Notes: a model not told the origin generated them from the letters alone. Positions 8,999 to 18,217 are shown, numbered from the stretch's first letter. The stretch is 64,000 nucleotides of DNA from JBFHFS01 sp041583495 (GCA_041583495.1 JBFHFS010000020.1:1-64000); one strand, 5' to 3'. Numbers and translations: made by a program.

Positions 8999-9799
8999 AT
9001 GACTAAGATAGATTTAACCGGCAAGAAAGCGTTGGTCACCGGTGGGAGCAAGGGCATTGGCTCAGCAATTTGCAGAGAATTGGCTGCGTGTGGAGCAGAT
9101 GTTTTTATCAATTATTATTCGCACAAGGAAGATGCGGAGAGGCTTGCGCAGGAGATTGAACGGACATACCATGTAAAGGCTTATGCTGGAGGTGCCGATG
9201 TTTCTAAGTCGGACCAGGTAAAGCAAATGTTTGCTCTAATGGATGAGAATTTGGGAGGCATTGATATTCTGGTCAACAATGCGGGGACCGAAAGTGTGGT
9301 TCATGTATTGCATATGGAAGAAGAGGAATGGGATCGTGTGGTAAATACTAATCTTAAAGGCCCGTGGTTGTGTTCGCGTGAGGCTGGGAAACGAATGGAA
9401 AAGGCTGGTGGAGGCGTCATCATAAACATTTCCTCTATTCACGATACCGTGCCACGCAAAGGTTTGATTCATTACTGTTCGGCAAAGGCAGGATTAAAAA
9501 TGTTTGGCAAATGCTTGTCTTTGGAGCTGGCCGAGAGCAATATACGCGTGGTTTCGGTGGCGCCGGGGGCCATTGAAACAGAGATGAACCGTGAAGAGAT
9601 TAACAAATTTGGACGGGATAAATTCAATAACTGGATTCCTTCCCGAAGAGTTGGAGACGCATCTGAGGTTGCTCAATCGGTGGCCTTTTTGGCAAGCGAT
9701 TTGGCTGGGTATATCAACGGGGCCGACCTCTACATCGATGGTTCCTACATGAATAACACCATTCAATACGATCCCCGACCGCCCAGAAAAAACATCTGA
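8999..9799 (+). CDS. Short-chain dehydrogenase/reductase (glucose-dehydrogenase/FabG-like)
   Basis: This is a classical SDR of 266 residues. The cofactor motif TGGSKGIG is at 14-21, NNAG at 93-96, and the catalytic set is S146, Y159 and K163 (YCSAK). The C-terminal PGAIETEM block is also normal. Proteins of this type oxidise sugar or hydroxy-acid alcohols, or reduce ketones, with NAD(P). Its neighbours suggest sugar or sugar-acid oxidation. It is 46 bp after the RraA-like gene and on the same strand, so co-transcription is plausible. Confidence 0.88.
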   Translation: MTKIDLTGKKALVTGGSKGIGSAICRELAACGADVFINYYSHKEDAERLAQEIERTYHVKAYAGGADVSKSDQVKQMFALMDENLGGIDILVNNAGTESVVHVLHMEEEEWDRVVNTNLKGPWLCSREAGKRMEKAGGGVIINISSIHDTVPRKGLIHYCSAKAGLKMFGKCLSLELAESNIRVVSVAPGAIETEMNREEINKFGRDKFNNWIPSRRVGDASEVAQSVAFLASDLAGYINGADLYIDGSYMNNTIQYDPRPPRKNI

Positions 9800-9881
9800 C
9801 CCAATCTGAAAAAACCGGAATCAGCCCTCAGCGACCAGGTGGCGCTCACGGGCTGGATCTTAGAGGTTTTGTCCATTATTA

Positions 9882-9897
9882 GGTAATCTTAATTACC
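9882..9897. promoter_or_regulatory. Inverted repeat just upstream of the SBP-like gene
   Basis: GGTAAT-CTTA-ATTACC is a perfect 6-bp inverted repeat that ends 7 bp before the ATG at 9905. It could be an operator or a short hairpin that hides the start. No other copy was noticed in the window. Confidence 0.3.
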
Positions 9898-9904
9898 CTG
9901 CAAT

Positions 9905-11068
9905 ATGATAAATTTAAAAGGCATTGCGTGGGATCATCCAAGGGGATATGAGCCCTTGAGAGCAGTTTCACAAGCTTATTCCGGCCTTCATAAAGATGTT
10001 TTGATATCGTGGGATATTCGGTCTCTGAAGGCCTTTGGTGACATGCCCGTCGAAGAGTTAATCGATCGGTATGACCTTATTACCATCGATCACCCCTACA
10101 TGGGGCAGGCTCATAAAAACGGCCTGTTGTGCCCCCTCAATGAGGTACTCTCTCCGGAGGTACTCAATACCCTGAAACAGCAATCGGTGGGACCGGGTTT
10201 TCAATCCTACCACTACCACAACCAAATGTATGCCCTTCCCATAGATGCGGCTGCACTGGTGGCGGCGTTCCGGCCTGACCTGCTGGAAGCCTCCCGTTTG
10301 TCGCTTCCCCTAACACGGGATGAACTGAAAATCTTTTACCGGAAGGTGCCCAAAGGCCTTTCGGTGGCCTGGCCACTGTGTGCTACCGACTTGTGGTGCT
10401 CCTTTTTAACCCTTTGCGCACAGGAGTCCGGAGGAGACTTTATTCAGGATTTTAAGATTGATGAGCCGGTGGGTAAACGTGTGCTCGATGAGTTAAAGGT
10501 TCATCTCGAATTCCTGCACCCCCAATCCATCCAATGGAATCCTATTCAGGTGCTTGATCAGATGGCCAATGAGGAATCCATCCTCTATGCGCCCTATTTG
10601 TTTGGGTATACCAACTACAGCAGAGTGGGGTTTTCTAAAAACAGGTTGAAGTTCACCAATAGCCCCGTTTCTCCTTCCTCTCCTGTAACCACCATCCTGG
10701 GCGGGGTAGGATTGGCCATTTCTGCCCGCTGCCAGTTTGTTTCCGCGGCTGCCGGCTTTGTTGCCTTTGCGGCCCTTGCCAATACCCAGGAGGGGATTTA
10801 TACCCAAAACGGAGGACAGCCGGGTAATCTGGTTGCCTGGTTAAGTGAGGAAAATAACCGGTTGTGTAATAATTTCTTCAAAGAGACCCTCAAAACCTTC
10901 GAAAAGGCTTATGTGCGCCCTCAACATCCGGGATGGAACCATTTTCAGGAGCAGGGGGCCGATTTGTTGCACCAGGGCCTGTTGCAAAACAGAGAGTCGG
11001 GCAGTATCATGAAAGATTTAAATCAATTGTATCAATCGCTGGCACGGGATGAATCGGGTTCATTATAA
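9905..11068 (+). CDS. Leaderless solute-binding-protein-like protein
   Basis: The 387-residue protein resembles family 1 extracellular solute-binding proteins. It has the N-lobe pattern LISWDIRSLKAFGDMP, then YDLITIDHPYMGQA, and later YALPIDAAA and AFAALANTQEGIY, which are typical of ABC sugar binding proteins. It has no signal peptide: the chain starts MINLKGIAWDHPRGYEPL. No ABC permease or ATPase is nearby. It therefore probably works in the cytosol, as a sensor or as an enzyme on a binding-protein scaffold. It sits 137 bp before an enoyl-CoA hydratase. The family call is from fold-like motifs and is moderately sure; the role is unknown. Confidence 0.65.
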   Translation: MINLKGIAWDHPRGYEPLRAVSQAYSGLHKDVLISWDIRSLKAFGDMPVEELIDRYDLITIDHPYMGQAHKNGLLCPLNEVLSPEVLNTLKQQSVGPGFQSYHYHNQMYALPIDAAALVAAFRPDLLEASRLSLPLTRDELKIFYRKVPKGLSVAWPLCATDLWCSFLTLCAQESGGDFIQDFKIDEPVGKRVLDELKVHLEFLHPQSIQWNPIQVLDQMANEESILYAPYLFGYTNYSRVGFSKNRLKFTNSPVSPSSPVTTILGGVGLAISARCQFVSAAAGFVAFAALANTQEGIYTQNGGQPGNLVAWLSEENNRLCNNFFKETLKTFEKAYVRPQHPGWNHFQEQGADLLHQGLLQNRESGSIMKDLNQLYQSLARDESGSL

Positions 11069-11096
11069 AAACAGCAGATCGGATGAAACGACCCTG

Positions 11097-11126
11097 TTTG
11101 AAAAACATCACTTTTCCCTAATTTTT
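11097..11126 (+). promoter_or_regulatory. Possible Bacteroidota promoter for the CoA gene block
   Basis: TTTG at 11097-11100 is followed after 18 bp by TAATTTTT (11119-11126), which matches TAnnTTTG in seven of eight positions. Spacing is one base below the usual 19-21. It would start transcription about 75 bp before the enoyl-CoA hydratase gene. Confidence 0.35.
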
Positions 11127-11205
11127 CGGGAAATGACTAAGGTGGTGATTTCCCCCGGATTGAGTTCGGGACAGGTTAGTGGAAAATGAATGAAAATATA
11201 AACAG

Positions 11206-11985
11206 ATGAATAAACACATTGAAATAAAGATTGAAAAGGGCATTGCCCGCTTAACTTTCAATCGCCCAGCCCAACTCAATGCCATGAACCGGCAAATGAT
11301 GGATGAAATCATTGAGGGTATTGAGCGGATCAATCGGACCCGGGAGGTGAGGGTGGCTATAATGAGTGGAAAGGGGCGCGCATTTATGGCCGGCGCCGAT
11401 ATCAAAGAGTACGGGAGCCAGACGCCCGAGGAATTCAGGTCTTTTCAGGAACGTGGCAAGCAGTTGTATCAAGCCATCGAAAAGGCTTCGATCCCCTGGA
11501 TTGCTGCCGTGAATGGGTTTGCCCTGGGAGGCGGATTTGAGATCGCTCTGGCCTGCGATCTGATCCTGGCCTCTGAATCGGCTTTAATGGGCCTTCCGGA
11601 GGTCTTCCTTAGTCTAATTCCCGGTGGTGGGGCTACCCAGCGGCTGACCCAAAAGATTGGCGTTAACCGCGCTAAAGAGATGTTGTTTACCGGAGGGCAA
11701 TACGAGGCCCGTATCTTGTTCGAGTGGGGGATCGTTAACCAGCTCTTTTCGTCTGAAGCATTTGAGCAGGGAGTGACCCAATATGCCGAAAAGCTCTCCA
11801 GGCGTCCCTCCGGGGCTATGACACAGCTCAAGAGACTCGCTAACTTAAGCCTTACCGAGGCCCCTTTTCACAGCAGAATCAACGACGAAGGAGAAACCGT
11901 TTTTCAACTCTTCTTTTGTGAGGAGGCTCAAAAGGCCATTCAGAATTTTATCCGTAAAAACGAAAACAGCAGCCGGCACGACTAA
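11206..11985 (+). CDS. Enoyl-CoA hydratase/isomerase family protein
   Basis: This 259-residue protein is a crotonase-fold enzyme. The oxyanion-hole block AGADIKEYG is followed by GGGFEIALACDL and LPEVFLSLIPGGGATQRL. Both glutamates used by hydratases (E112 and E132) are present, so water addition or elimination is plausible rather than only isomerisation. It precedes a CaiB-type CoA-transferase and a UxuA-like dehydratase. This suggests that an acid from the sugar pathway is turned into a CoA thioester and then dehydrated or hydrated. Substrate identity is inference. Confidence 0.88.
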   Translation: MNKHIEIKIEKGIARLTFNRPAQLNAMNRQMMDEIIEGIERINRTREVRVAIMSGKGRAFMAGADIKEYGSQTPEEFRSFQERGKQLYQAIEKASIPWIAAVNGFALGGGFEIALACDLILASESALMGLPEVFLSLIPGGGATQRLTQKIGVNRAKEMLFTGGQYEARILFEWGIVNQLFSSEAFEQGVTQYAEKLSRRPSGAMTQLKRLANLSLTEAPFHSRINDEGETVFQLFFCEEAQKAIQNFIRKNENSSRHD

Positions 11986-12045
11986 AGAAAGAGGGTTAGT
12001 CAGTGGATTGTGTTGTGAACGTTGAAAATAATAATTGGTTGTATC

Positions 12046-13236
12046 ATGGAAAACAAAGGGGCATTAAAAGGATTGATCGTAGCCGATTTCTCCCAGCTGG
12101 CGCAAGGACCCTGGGCTACACAGATGCTGGGGGATATGGGTGCCGAAATCATCAAGATGGAGCCGGTGAAGGGCGATTGGATGCGGCATTACGCCTATGG
12201 GAATCTTTACCCCCAGGGAGAGAGCATCTCTTTTGTGAGTTTTAACCGCAATAAACGGAGCATTGCACTCGACCTTAAGCAGGAACAGGGGATAGGTATA
12301 GCTAAGGCCATCATCGCCAAAGCCGATATCTTAGTGGAAAATTTCAGACCCGGGGTGATGGACCGGCTGGGACTGGGGTATGAGGAGATGAAATCGCTCA
12401 ACCCCCGCCTGGTCTACTGTTCCAGCTCGGGCTATGGCGCTTCGGGCCCCTATCTGAAACGCCCGGGCCAGGATTTGCTGGCGCAATCCATCAGCGGAGG
12501 AGCCTCGCTGAATGGCCGTAAGGGCGATATGCCCGTTGTAACAGCCGTGGGTCAGGCCGACCTGTTGACCAGCCTGTTTATCGTTCAGTCGGTGTTGGCT
12601 GCCATCTATGCCCGCGAGAGAACCGGGCGGGGCCAAAAGATTGAGGCCAACCTGTTGAATTCAGCAGTCGGCTTTCATGTGCAGGAGATAACCGCTTATC
12701 TGCATCGGGGAAGTAATCCCGAACGCAGCGAGAGTGGTATTCCTAATCCCTGGCTGGGCGCCCCTTATGGTCTTTATCATACCCGGGATAACTACCTGGC
12801 TATTGGGATGAACTCGGTTCAAAGACTGGCTGAGGTGGTAGGGCTCGAAAAATACAAGAGCCCCGACTATGCTTCCAACAACATCATGGAGAAGAGGGAT
12901 CAGATCCGCCTCGATTTTGACGAGGTTTTTCGGACCAAAACAACCGATGAATGGCTGGCTATCCTGCTCGGGGCCGACATCTGGTGCTCCCAGGTCAATA
13001 CCTTCGATGAAATGGTTGAGGATCCCCAAATAAAGCACAACCACATGATTATGGAATACCACCACCCGTCCATTGGCAGGGTTAAAACAACCGGCTTTCC
13101 GGTTTCCTTCAGCGAAACGCCTCAAGCCATTTATAAGCCTGCCCCCCTGTTGAACCAACATGCCGCCGAGATCCTTAAAGAGTATTGTCATTATACTGAG
13201 GATGAGATTGATGAGTTTTTTGCTAAAAAGGAATAA
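12046..13236 (+). CDS. CaiB/BaiF (class III) CoA-transferase family protein
   Basis: The N-terminal block LKGLIVADFSQLAQGPWATQML and the segments ENFRPGVMDRLGLGYE, YCSSSGYGASGPY and RTGRGQKIEANLL are typical of class III CoA-transferases. The catalytic Asp lies in GQADLLTS, residue 172 counted from the ATG at 12046. I prefer that start over the ATG at 12022, because it places the family start MENKGALKGL correctly and puts Asp near the usual position 169. These enzymes move CoA between acids such as formyl-CoA/oxalate or carnitine derivatives. The next gene starts one base after the stop, which indicates coupling. Confidence 0.88.
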   Translation: MENKGALKGLIVADFSQLAQGPWATQMLGDMGAEIIKMEPVKGDWMRHYAYGNLYPQGESISFVSFNRNKRSIALDLKQEQGIGIAKAIIAKADILVENFRPGVMDRLGLGYEEMKSLNPRLVYCSSSGYGASGPYLKRPGQDLLAQSISGGASLNGRKGDMPVVTAVGQADLLTSLFIVQSVLAAIYARERTGRGQKIEANLLNSAVGFHVQEITAYLHRGSNPERSESGIPNPWLGAPYGLYHTRDNYLAIGMNSVQRLAEVVGLEKYKSPDYASNNIMEKRDQIRLDFDEVFRTKTTDEWLAILLGADIWCSQVNTFDEMVEDPQIKHNHMIMEYHHPSIGRVKTTGFPVSFSETPQAIYKPAPLLNQHAAEILKEYCHYTEDEIDEFFAKKE

Positions 13237-13237
13237 A

Positions 13238-14302
13238 ATGAAACTAGGTTTTGGATTATACAAACACATGCTCAACGAAGCCAATTTCAGGTTTGCCCGA
13301 CAGTGTGGTGCCACCCATTTGGTGGTGCATTTGGTCGATTATTTTGGCAATGCCGACAACAATAAAAACAATGCCAACCAGCCAATAGGCCAAAAAGAGG
13401 GGTGGGGAGGAGCCGGAGATGGTCGGCTCTGGAGTTTGGAAGAGATTCTGACGATTAAAAGAGAAATAAATAGCCATGGCCTGACATGGGAAGCCATCGA
13501 GAATTTTGATCCGGCCATTTGGCACGACATTCTTCTGGATGGCCCCAAAAAGAAAGAACAAATTGAGTTGGTAAAAGAACAAATCCGAATTGTGGGCCAA
13601 GCAGGAATTCCCTTCTTTGGATACAATTTTTCATTGGCAGGGGTGTCGGGCCGACAGGTTGGACCCTTTGCCCGTGGAGGTGCCGAATCAGTGGGAATGG
13701 ACGGCACGGTCGACCAAACACCTATTCCCAACGGCATGGTTTGGAATATGGTATACGACAAAAAAGCACCCACGGGAACTGTGCCCCGTGTCAGTCACGA
13801 TGAGTTGTGGAAACGCCTTCAATATTTTTTAGAAAATGTTGTTCCGGTGGCCGAACAAGCCGGGGTGAAGTTGGCGGCACACCCCGATGACCCGCCCATG
13901 CCTTACGTCCGTAACACCCCCCGTTTGGTTTATCAGCCTCACATGTACCAGCGCCTGATTGATATGCAACCCAGCAATAGCAATACCCTGGAACTCTGCT
14001 TAGGCTCTGTAGCTGAAATGACAGAAGGAGATGTGTACCAGGCCACGGATGACTACAGCAAACAAAACAAAGTAGGTTATATTCATTTTAGAAATATTGT
14101 GGGGAAAGTTCCCTCCTATAAAGAGGTTTTCGTAGATGAGGGGGATATTGACATGCTTCGTATCCTTAAGATCCTTAAGAAAAACCACTTCCAGGGGGTT
14201 CTCATTCCCGACCATACGCCCCAGATGACCTGTGATGCTCCCTGGCATGCCGGTATGGCTTACGCCATGGGCTACATGTCTGCGGCCCTGAAACAGTTGT
14301 GA
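13238..14302 (+). CDS. Mannonate dehydratase (UxuA)-like TIM-barrel enzyme
   Basis: The 354-residue protein starts MKLGFGLYKHML at 13238; the upstream extension of the frame only shadows the preceding gene. It resembles D-mannonate dehydratase: AAHPDDPPMP, LELCLGSVAEM (UxuA has CTGS at this place), VGYIHFRNI and IPDHTPQM are the metal-site segments, and the Cys and His ligands are kept. UxuA converts D-mannonate to 2-keto-3-deoxygluconate. The differences around CLGS suggest a UxuA-like paralogue on a related sugar acid. It follows the CoA-transferase by one base, an unusual pairing for a mannonate dehydratase. Confidence 0.78.
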   Translation: MKLGFGLYKHMLNEANFRFARQCGATHLVVHLVDYFGNADNNKNNANQPIGQKEGWGGAGDGRLWSLEEILTIKREINSHGLTWEAIENFDPAIWHDILLDGPKKKEQIELVKEQIRIVGQAGIPFFGYNFSLAGVSGRQVGPFARGGAESVGMDGTVDQTPIPNGMVWNMVYDKKAPTGTVPRVSHDELWKRLQYFLENVVPVAEQAGVKLAAHPDDPPMPYVRNTPRLVYQPHMYQRLIDMQPSNSNTLELCLGSVAEMTEGDVYQATDDYSKQNKVGYIHFRNIVGKVPSYKEVFVDEGDIDMLRILKILKKNHFQGVLIPDHTPQMTCDAPWHAGMAYAMGYMSAALKQL

Positions 14303-14310
14303 AATGGATC

Positions 14311-14354
14311 CCACTGGGATGCATGCCCCCGAACCGGCCTGCCAGTGGAGCTTT
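14311..14354 (+). terminator. Weak hairpin terminator candidate
   Basis: CCACTGG (14311-14317) pairs with CCAGTGG (14342-14348), and AGCTTTTTC follows. The loop of 24 bases is long and the T run short, so termination may be partial. It lies 8 bp after the UxuA-like stop. Confidence 0.3.
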
Positions 14355-14402
14355 TTCTTAAATATTGAATTATTTATTGCGTAAAATAAAACCGTTTGGA
14401 TC

Positions 14403-17400
14403 ATGAGATGCTTAAAAATTATATTTAGCGCCATCCTGTTGATGGGCTTTTGCAGTGTTACCTTTTCACAACAGGAGTACCTGGTGGGGTACGAAAAAGA
14501 GGTGAGAGGCGTGAATTTTGCCTATCCTTCGCCCTATTTGTACAACGATGCCTGTTACCTGACCAGGGCCACCGAAACTGTTGGACCCATGGAATGGGAA
14601 ACCGCTGTGGTGCCTGAATCCTACAAAGGGAAAATGGTTTCATTCATTTGGCTCTATGGAATAGATGTTACCACTCAGCCACAGAATTTCCAACTTTTGG
14701 TTAATGACCGGCCCCTTCTTACCTTTTCCAATCCTATCGGAAATATCCAAAAACAGTGGAAAGTCACCCCCGATAAGGACGTCGAATTGTGTTTTTATCC
14801 GTCTATGATCGACAGCAATCAGGACCAGATGGGATATGCGGTGCTGACCCTGCCAACCAGCATGGTCACACGCGGTCGGCCCTTGAGGATAACAGTGGAT
14901 GGAGTGGACAATAACAGCCATGCCTGGTATATGACTTTCAAACGTTCGCTTCATAGCGATTTCTCGGCAAAACAGTTGAATACGGTTAAAAAAGAAAATG
15001 GGAGACTCTTCAATATGGTCCGATTTAATGGGGTGCATTTGGGAGAGCCCAAAAAGGTTATCCTTTGGGTGGATGATAACTCTAAAGAGGTGACCCTGGA
15101 AACTGGATTAAATGAGATTGATTTTTTGGTTCCCCATGTAGAAAAAGCCACCACCGTAAAAACAAAAATTGAATTTGGAAAAACAGTTCAGGAGAATACA
15201 ATAGGGTTGAAACCCGTTAAGGAATGGACGGTTTATCTTGTTCAGCATTCTCATACCGATATAGGCTACACCCGTCAGCAATCCGAAATTTTAGCCGAGC
15301 ATTTGAGGTATATCGATGATGCCCTTGATTTTTGCGATCAAACAGATGGTTATCCAAACGAGGCGCAATTTCGCTGGACTTGCGAGGTGGCATGGACGGT
15401 TCGCGAATATGTCAATAGCCGGCCTAAAGAACAGGTTGACCGATTGATTCAACGCATAAAGCAGGGGCGTATCGAAGTGGCCGGGATGTTCTTGAATTTT
15501 TCTGAAATAGTGGATGAAACAGCCTTGGCCATTCAGTTACAAGCCTTAAAAGACTTTAAAGAAAGAGGCATTGATGTAACCACCGCCATGCAAAACGATG
15601 TGAATGGAATTGGTTGGTGTATGCCCGATTTGTATGACAATACAGGGGTTAAATACCTAACGATGGGGGTGCATGCGCATCGTGCCCGACTGCCTTTTAA
15701 CAAGCCTACTTCCTTTTGGTGGGAGTCGCCATCGGGCAAAAAAATGCTGGCCTACCGCAGCGAACATTATATGCATGGAAATGCCCTTAGTCTTACCGCC
15801 GGAAGAATGGATGTGTTCAGAAATAACCTGGCCAAATACCTTGATAAACTGGAGAGCCAGGAATATCCTTTCGACAGGGTGGCCTTTCAGTTTTCAGGAT
15901 ATACCACCGATAATTCACCCCCCTCAACCAAAGCCTGTGATATCGTTAAAGAGTGGAACGAAAAATTTGAATGGCCAAAACTGAAATTAGCCCTTGCCAG
16001 CGAATTTTTGGTATATATGGATAAGAATCATCCCAATGAAATTGAAACAAAACGTGAAGCCTGGCCCGATTGGTGGACAGATGGTTTTGGTTCGGCCATG
16101 AAAGAGACCAAAACATCGCGAACAACCTATTCGCAAATGTTGGCCACCATGGGGGTTTTATCTATGGCTCAGGCATCGGGAGCCGACCTTCCGAATCAAA
16201 TCTATGATGAAATAAAGACCTGCTACGACAATCTTTTATTGTACTCCGAACACACTTTTGGCGCCGCCGAAAGTATTACCGACCCAACTTCCAAAAACGC
16301 AATGGATCAGTGGAGCCAAAAATCATCGTATGTTTGGATGGCTAATCAGCAGGCAAATTTACTTCGCGAAAAGGCAATTGGGTTGGTGCAGCCCTTTGTT
16401 GAAATGCCACAGGAGCCATCGGTTACGGTGTTTAACACCTTAAACTGGAAGCGCTCCGGGGTTGCCGAAGCCTTTATCGATCACGATATTTTACCCCTGG
16501 ATAGGGAGTACCGTATTGTCGATAACAATGGCAATAAAATTCCTGCTCAAATTATTAAAAGCCGGGGCGAGGGCAGTTATTGGGCCCTCTGGGTAACAGA
16601 TGTGCCTGCCATGGGTTATGCGACATACAAAATCCTGGTATCGGACAAAGTTTCCGTACCCAAATCGGCCCATTTGCCCCTTTCGACGACTCTTGAAAAT
16701 GTCTTTTACAAGCTGGAGATTGATGAAGAGAATAAGGGTTTAACCAGCATCTTTGACAAGGAGCTGAAAAGAGAATTAATTGATCAAAGCGGCAATTACC
16801 GGTTAGGCAGTTTTATTTATGAATTACTCGACAAAAGGGAAGATCTTGAACGATTGACCAATGCGCTCAGAGACACCGTTTACAAGCCATTAAAAAAGGA
16901 AATTATTGAGGCTTCTGATTTTAAAATTGTTGACAAAAAGGACGGGGAAATATGGAAAAGCATCACCTGTAAGGCACAAATTCCGGAGTGCGCGGATGCC
17001 TCAGGTGTGAACATCGAAATCCGATTATACAACCATAAAAAAGAGATCGAGTTGTTGTATAATCTGCGAAAACAGGAAAATACAGCCCCCGAAGGGGTGT
17101 ACGTTGCCTTTCCCTTTACCAATGACAATAAGGGTCAACTGGTATTTGAGGTGCAGGGTGGCATGGTGCAACCGGGAAAAAATCAATTGGCCGGATCGGC
17201 CTCCGATTGGAATACCCTCCAAAACTTCGCTGCCGTAAGATCCACCCATTCGCAAATTGTATTTAGCAGCAACGATGTTCCGCTGGTGCATTTTGGCGAC
17301 ATCAATACGGGCCGCTATTATTATAAAAACCCGGTTCAAAACGGCCATATCTATTCGTGGGTGCTGAACAATTATTGGACAACCAATTTTAGAGCCAGTC

Positions 17401-17813
17401 AGTTTGGAGAATTAGACTGGCGTTACCAAATTACCTCTTCATCTGATAATTCGAATGCATTTGCCACCAGGTTTGGCTGGGGCAACCGTGTCCCCCTGGT
17501 AACCCGAACCAATTCAGGCAAATTAAATGCCCGGGCCCAGAAGCTATCCAAATCATTTCTTGATTTAAACACGGTCAATAACCTGTTGTTAATCAGCTCC
17601 AGACCCTCTCCCGAAGGCGATGGGATCGTTTTGCACCTGAGAGAAACCGAAGGCGACCATGCTGTTCTGGATGTTACCAGACTGCTTCAAAATCCGAATA
17701 TAAAATCGGTGTTTGAAGTGAATGCCATTGGTGAAGAATTACAACCCTTAACATCGCCATTATTAATAGAGCACTGGGAGACTAAATTTATCCTTTTAAA
17801 AACTAAAAATTAG
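14403..17813 (+). CDS. Secreted large GH38-like alpha-mannosidase
   Basis: The protein has 1136 residues and a signal peptide ending near FSQQ (residues 1-22). About 250 residues of a beta-rich N-terminal region precede the catalytic domain, which opens with VYLVQHSHTDIGYTRQQ (zinc ligands H284 and D286). The predicted nucleophile is D399 in AMQNDVNGIGW. A beta-sandwich C-terminal half follows, as in GH38. It is only distantly like the first mannosidase of the cluster, which has no such N-terminal extension. The two probably differ in linkage or chain-length preference. It closes the same-strand cluster and is followed by a strong bidirectional terminator. Confidence 0.85.
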   Translation: MRCLKIIFSAILLMGFCSVTFSQQEYLVGYEKEVRGVNFAYPSPYLYNDACYLTRATETVGPMEWETAVVPESYKGKMVSFIWLYGIDVTTQPQNFQLLVNDRPLLTFSNPIGNIQKQWKVTPDKDVELCFYPSMIDSNQDQMGYAVLTLPTSMVTRGRPLRITVDGVDNNSHAWYMTFKRSLHSDFSAKQLNTVKKENGRLFNMVRFNGVHLGEPKKVILWVDDNSKEVTLETGLNEIDFLVPHVEKATTVKTKIEFGKTVQENTIGLKPVKEWTVYLVQHSHTDIGYTRQQSEILAEHLRYIDDALDFCDQTDGYPNEAQFRWTCEVAWTVREYVNSRPKEQVDRLIQRIKQGRIEVAGMFLNFSEIVDETALAIQLQALKDFKERGIDVTTAMQNDVNGIGWCMPDLYDNTGVKYLTMGVHAHRARLPFNKPTSFWWESPSGKKMLAYRSEHYMHGNALSLTAGRMDVFRNNLAKYLDKLESQEYPFDRVAFQFSGYTTDNSPPSTKACDIVKEWNEKFEWPKLKLALASEFLVYMDKNHPNEIETKREAWPDWWTDGFGSAMKETKTSRTTYSQMLATMGVLSMAQASGADLPNQIYDEIKTCYDNLLLYSEHTFGAAESITDPTSKNAMDQWSQKSSYVWMANQQANLLREKAIGLVQPFVEMPQEPSVTVFNTLNWKRSGVAEAFIDHDILPLDREYRIVDNNGNKIPAQIIKSRGEGSYWALWVTDVPAMGYATYKILVSDKVSVPKSAHLPLSTTLENVFYKLEIDEENKGLTSIFDKELKRELIDQSGNYRLGSFIYELLDKREDLERLTNALRDTVYKPLKKEIIEASDFKIVDKKDGEIWKSITCKAQIPECADASGVNIEIRLYNHKKEIELLYNLRKQENTAPEGVYVAFPFTNDNKGQLVFEVQGGMVQPGKNQLAGSASDWNTLQNFAAVRSTHSQIVFSSNDVPLVHFGDINTGRYYYKNPVQNGHIYSWVLNNYWTTNFRASQFGELDWRYQITSSSDNSNAFATRFGWGNRVPLVTRTNSGKLNARAQKLSKSFLDLNTVNNLLLISSRPSPEGDGIVLHLRETEGDHAVLDVTRLLQNPNIKSVFEVNAIGEELQPLTSPLLIEHWETKFILLKTKN

Positions 17814-17880
17814 TTTTGAGATCACTCAGCACCATTGCTGCCAGGAAAGGATGGGAGAGGGAGGAGAGATTCAGACACAA

Positions 17881-17920
17881 AAAAACCGCAAATCCTTTAA
17901 ATAAAAGATTTGCGGTTTTT
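17881..17920. terminator. Bidirectional intrinsic terminator
   Basis: AAAAACCGCAAATC (17881-17894) and GATTTGCGGTTTTT (17907-17920) form a perfect 14-bp stem with a 12-base loop and T runs on both strands. It ends 5 bp from the 3' end of the tRNA-Arg gene on the minus strand and about 65 bp after the mannosidase stop on the plus strand, so it can serve both. Confidence 0.85.
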
Positions 17921-17925
17921 AAAAG

Positions 17926-17999
17926 TGATTCCGAAGGGACTCGAACCCCCAACCTCCTGGGCCGTAACCAGGTGCTCTATCCAATTAAGCTACGGAATC
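17926..17999 (-). tRNA. tRNA-Arg (anticodon ACG)
   Basis: The minus strand folds as a full cloverleaf of 74 bases. The acceptor arm GATTCCG pairs with CGGAATC and the discriminator is A. The anticodon stem CCTGG/CCAGG encloses TTACGGC, giving anticodon ACG, and the T-arm contains GTTCGAGTC. CCA is not encoded. A34 is expected to be edited to inosine to read CGN codons. Confidence 0.95.
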
Positions 18000-18036
18000 G
18001 TTTTGGCCTTGAGTATATCGTTTCTCAAATGCGGTG

Positions 18037-18069
18037 CAAATATAGCCAAAATAATAGTTCCTGTGCAAA
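18037..18069 (-). promoter_or_regulatory. Consensus Bacteroidota promoter for tRNA-Arg
   Basis: On the minus strand TTTG (18069-18066), 21 bases and TATATTTG (18044-18037) match the Bacteroidota housekeeping consensus TTTG-N19-21-TAnnTTTG exactly. The expected start is about 30 bases before the tRNA. Confidence 0.75.
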
Positions 18070-18217
18070 TAGTTCCTTTAAAAAAATGTGCTTCAACCAC
18101 CGAAAATTCTGCACTTTCTTATTAAGCTTAACATTCACACCTGGTTAAGATCTTTAAAGTGGATAAAAAAAAAGATCAGGTTCTGAAAAACCGAAACCCA
18201 AAGAGGCCTTATGTGGA

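Noticed and set aside
12046..13236. The CoA-transferase seemed to lack its catalytic Asp because the segment after GRGQKIEA reads NLLNS instead of LLD.
   Set aside because: The catalytic Asp of this family lies further upstream, in the block that here reads GQADLLTS, and it is present. The Asn is outside the active site.
1198..17813. The mannosidase cluster as a classical polysaccharide utilisation locus.
   Set aside because: No SusC/TonB receptor, SusD lipoprotein or hybrid two-component/ECF regulator gene is present in this part of the window.
17816..18148. A 110-codon frame after the second mannosidase.
   Set aside because: It runs through the terminator and the antisense of tRNA-Arg and has no protein-like features.
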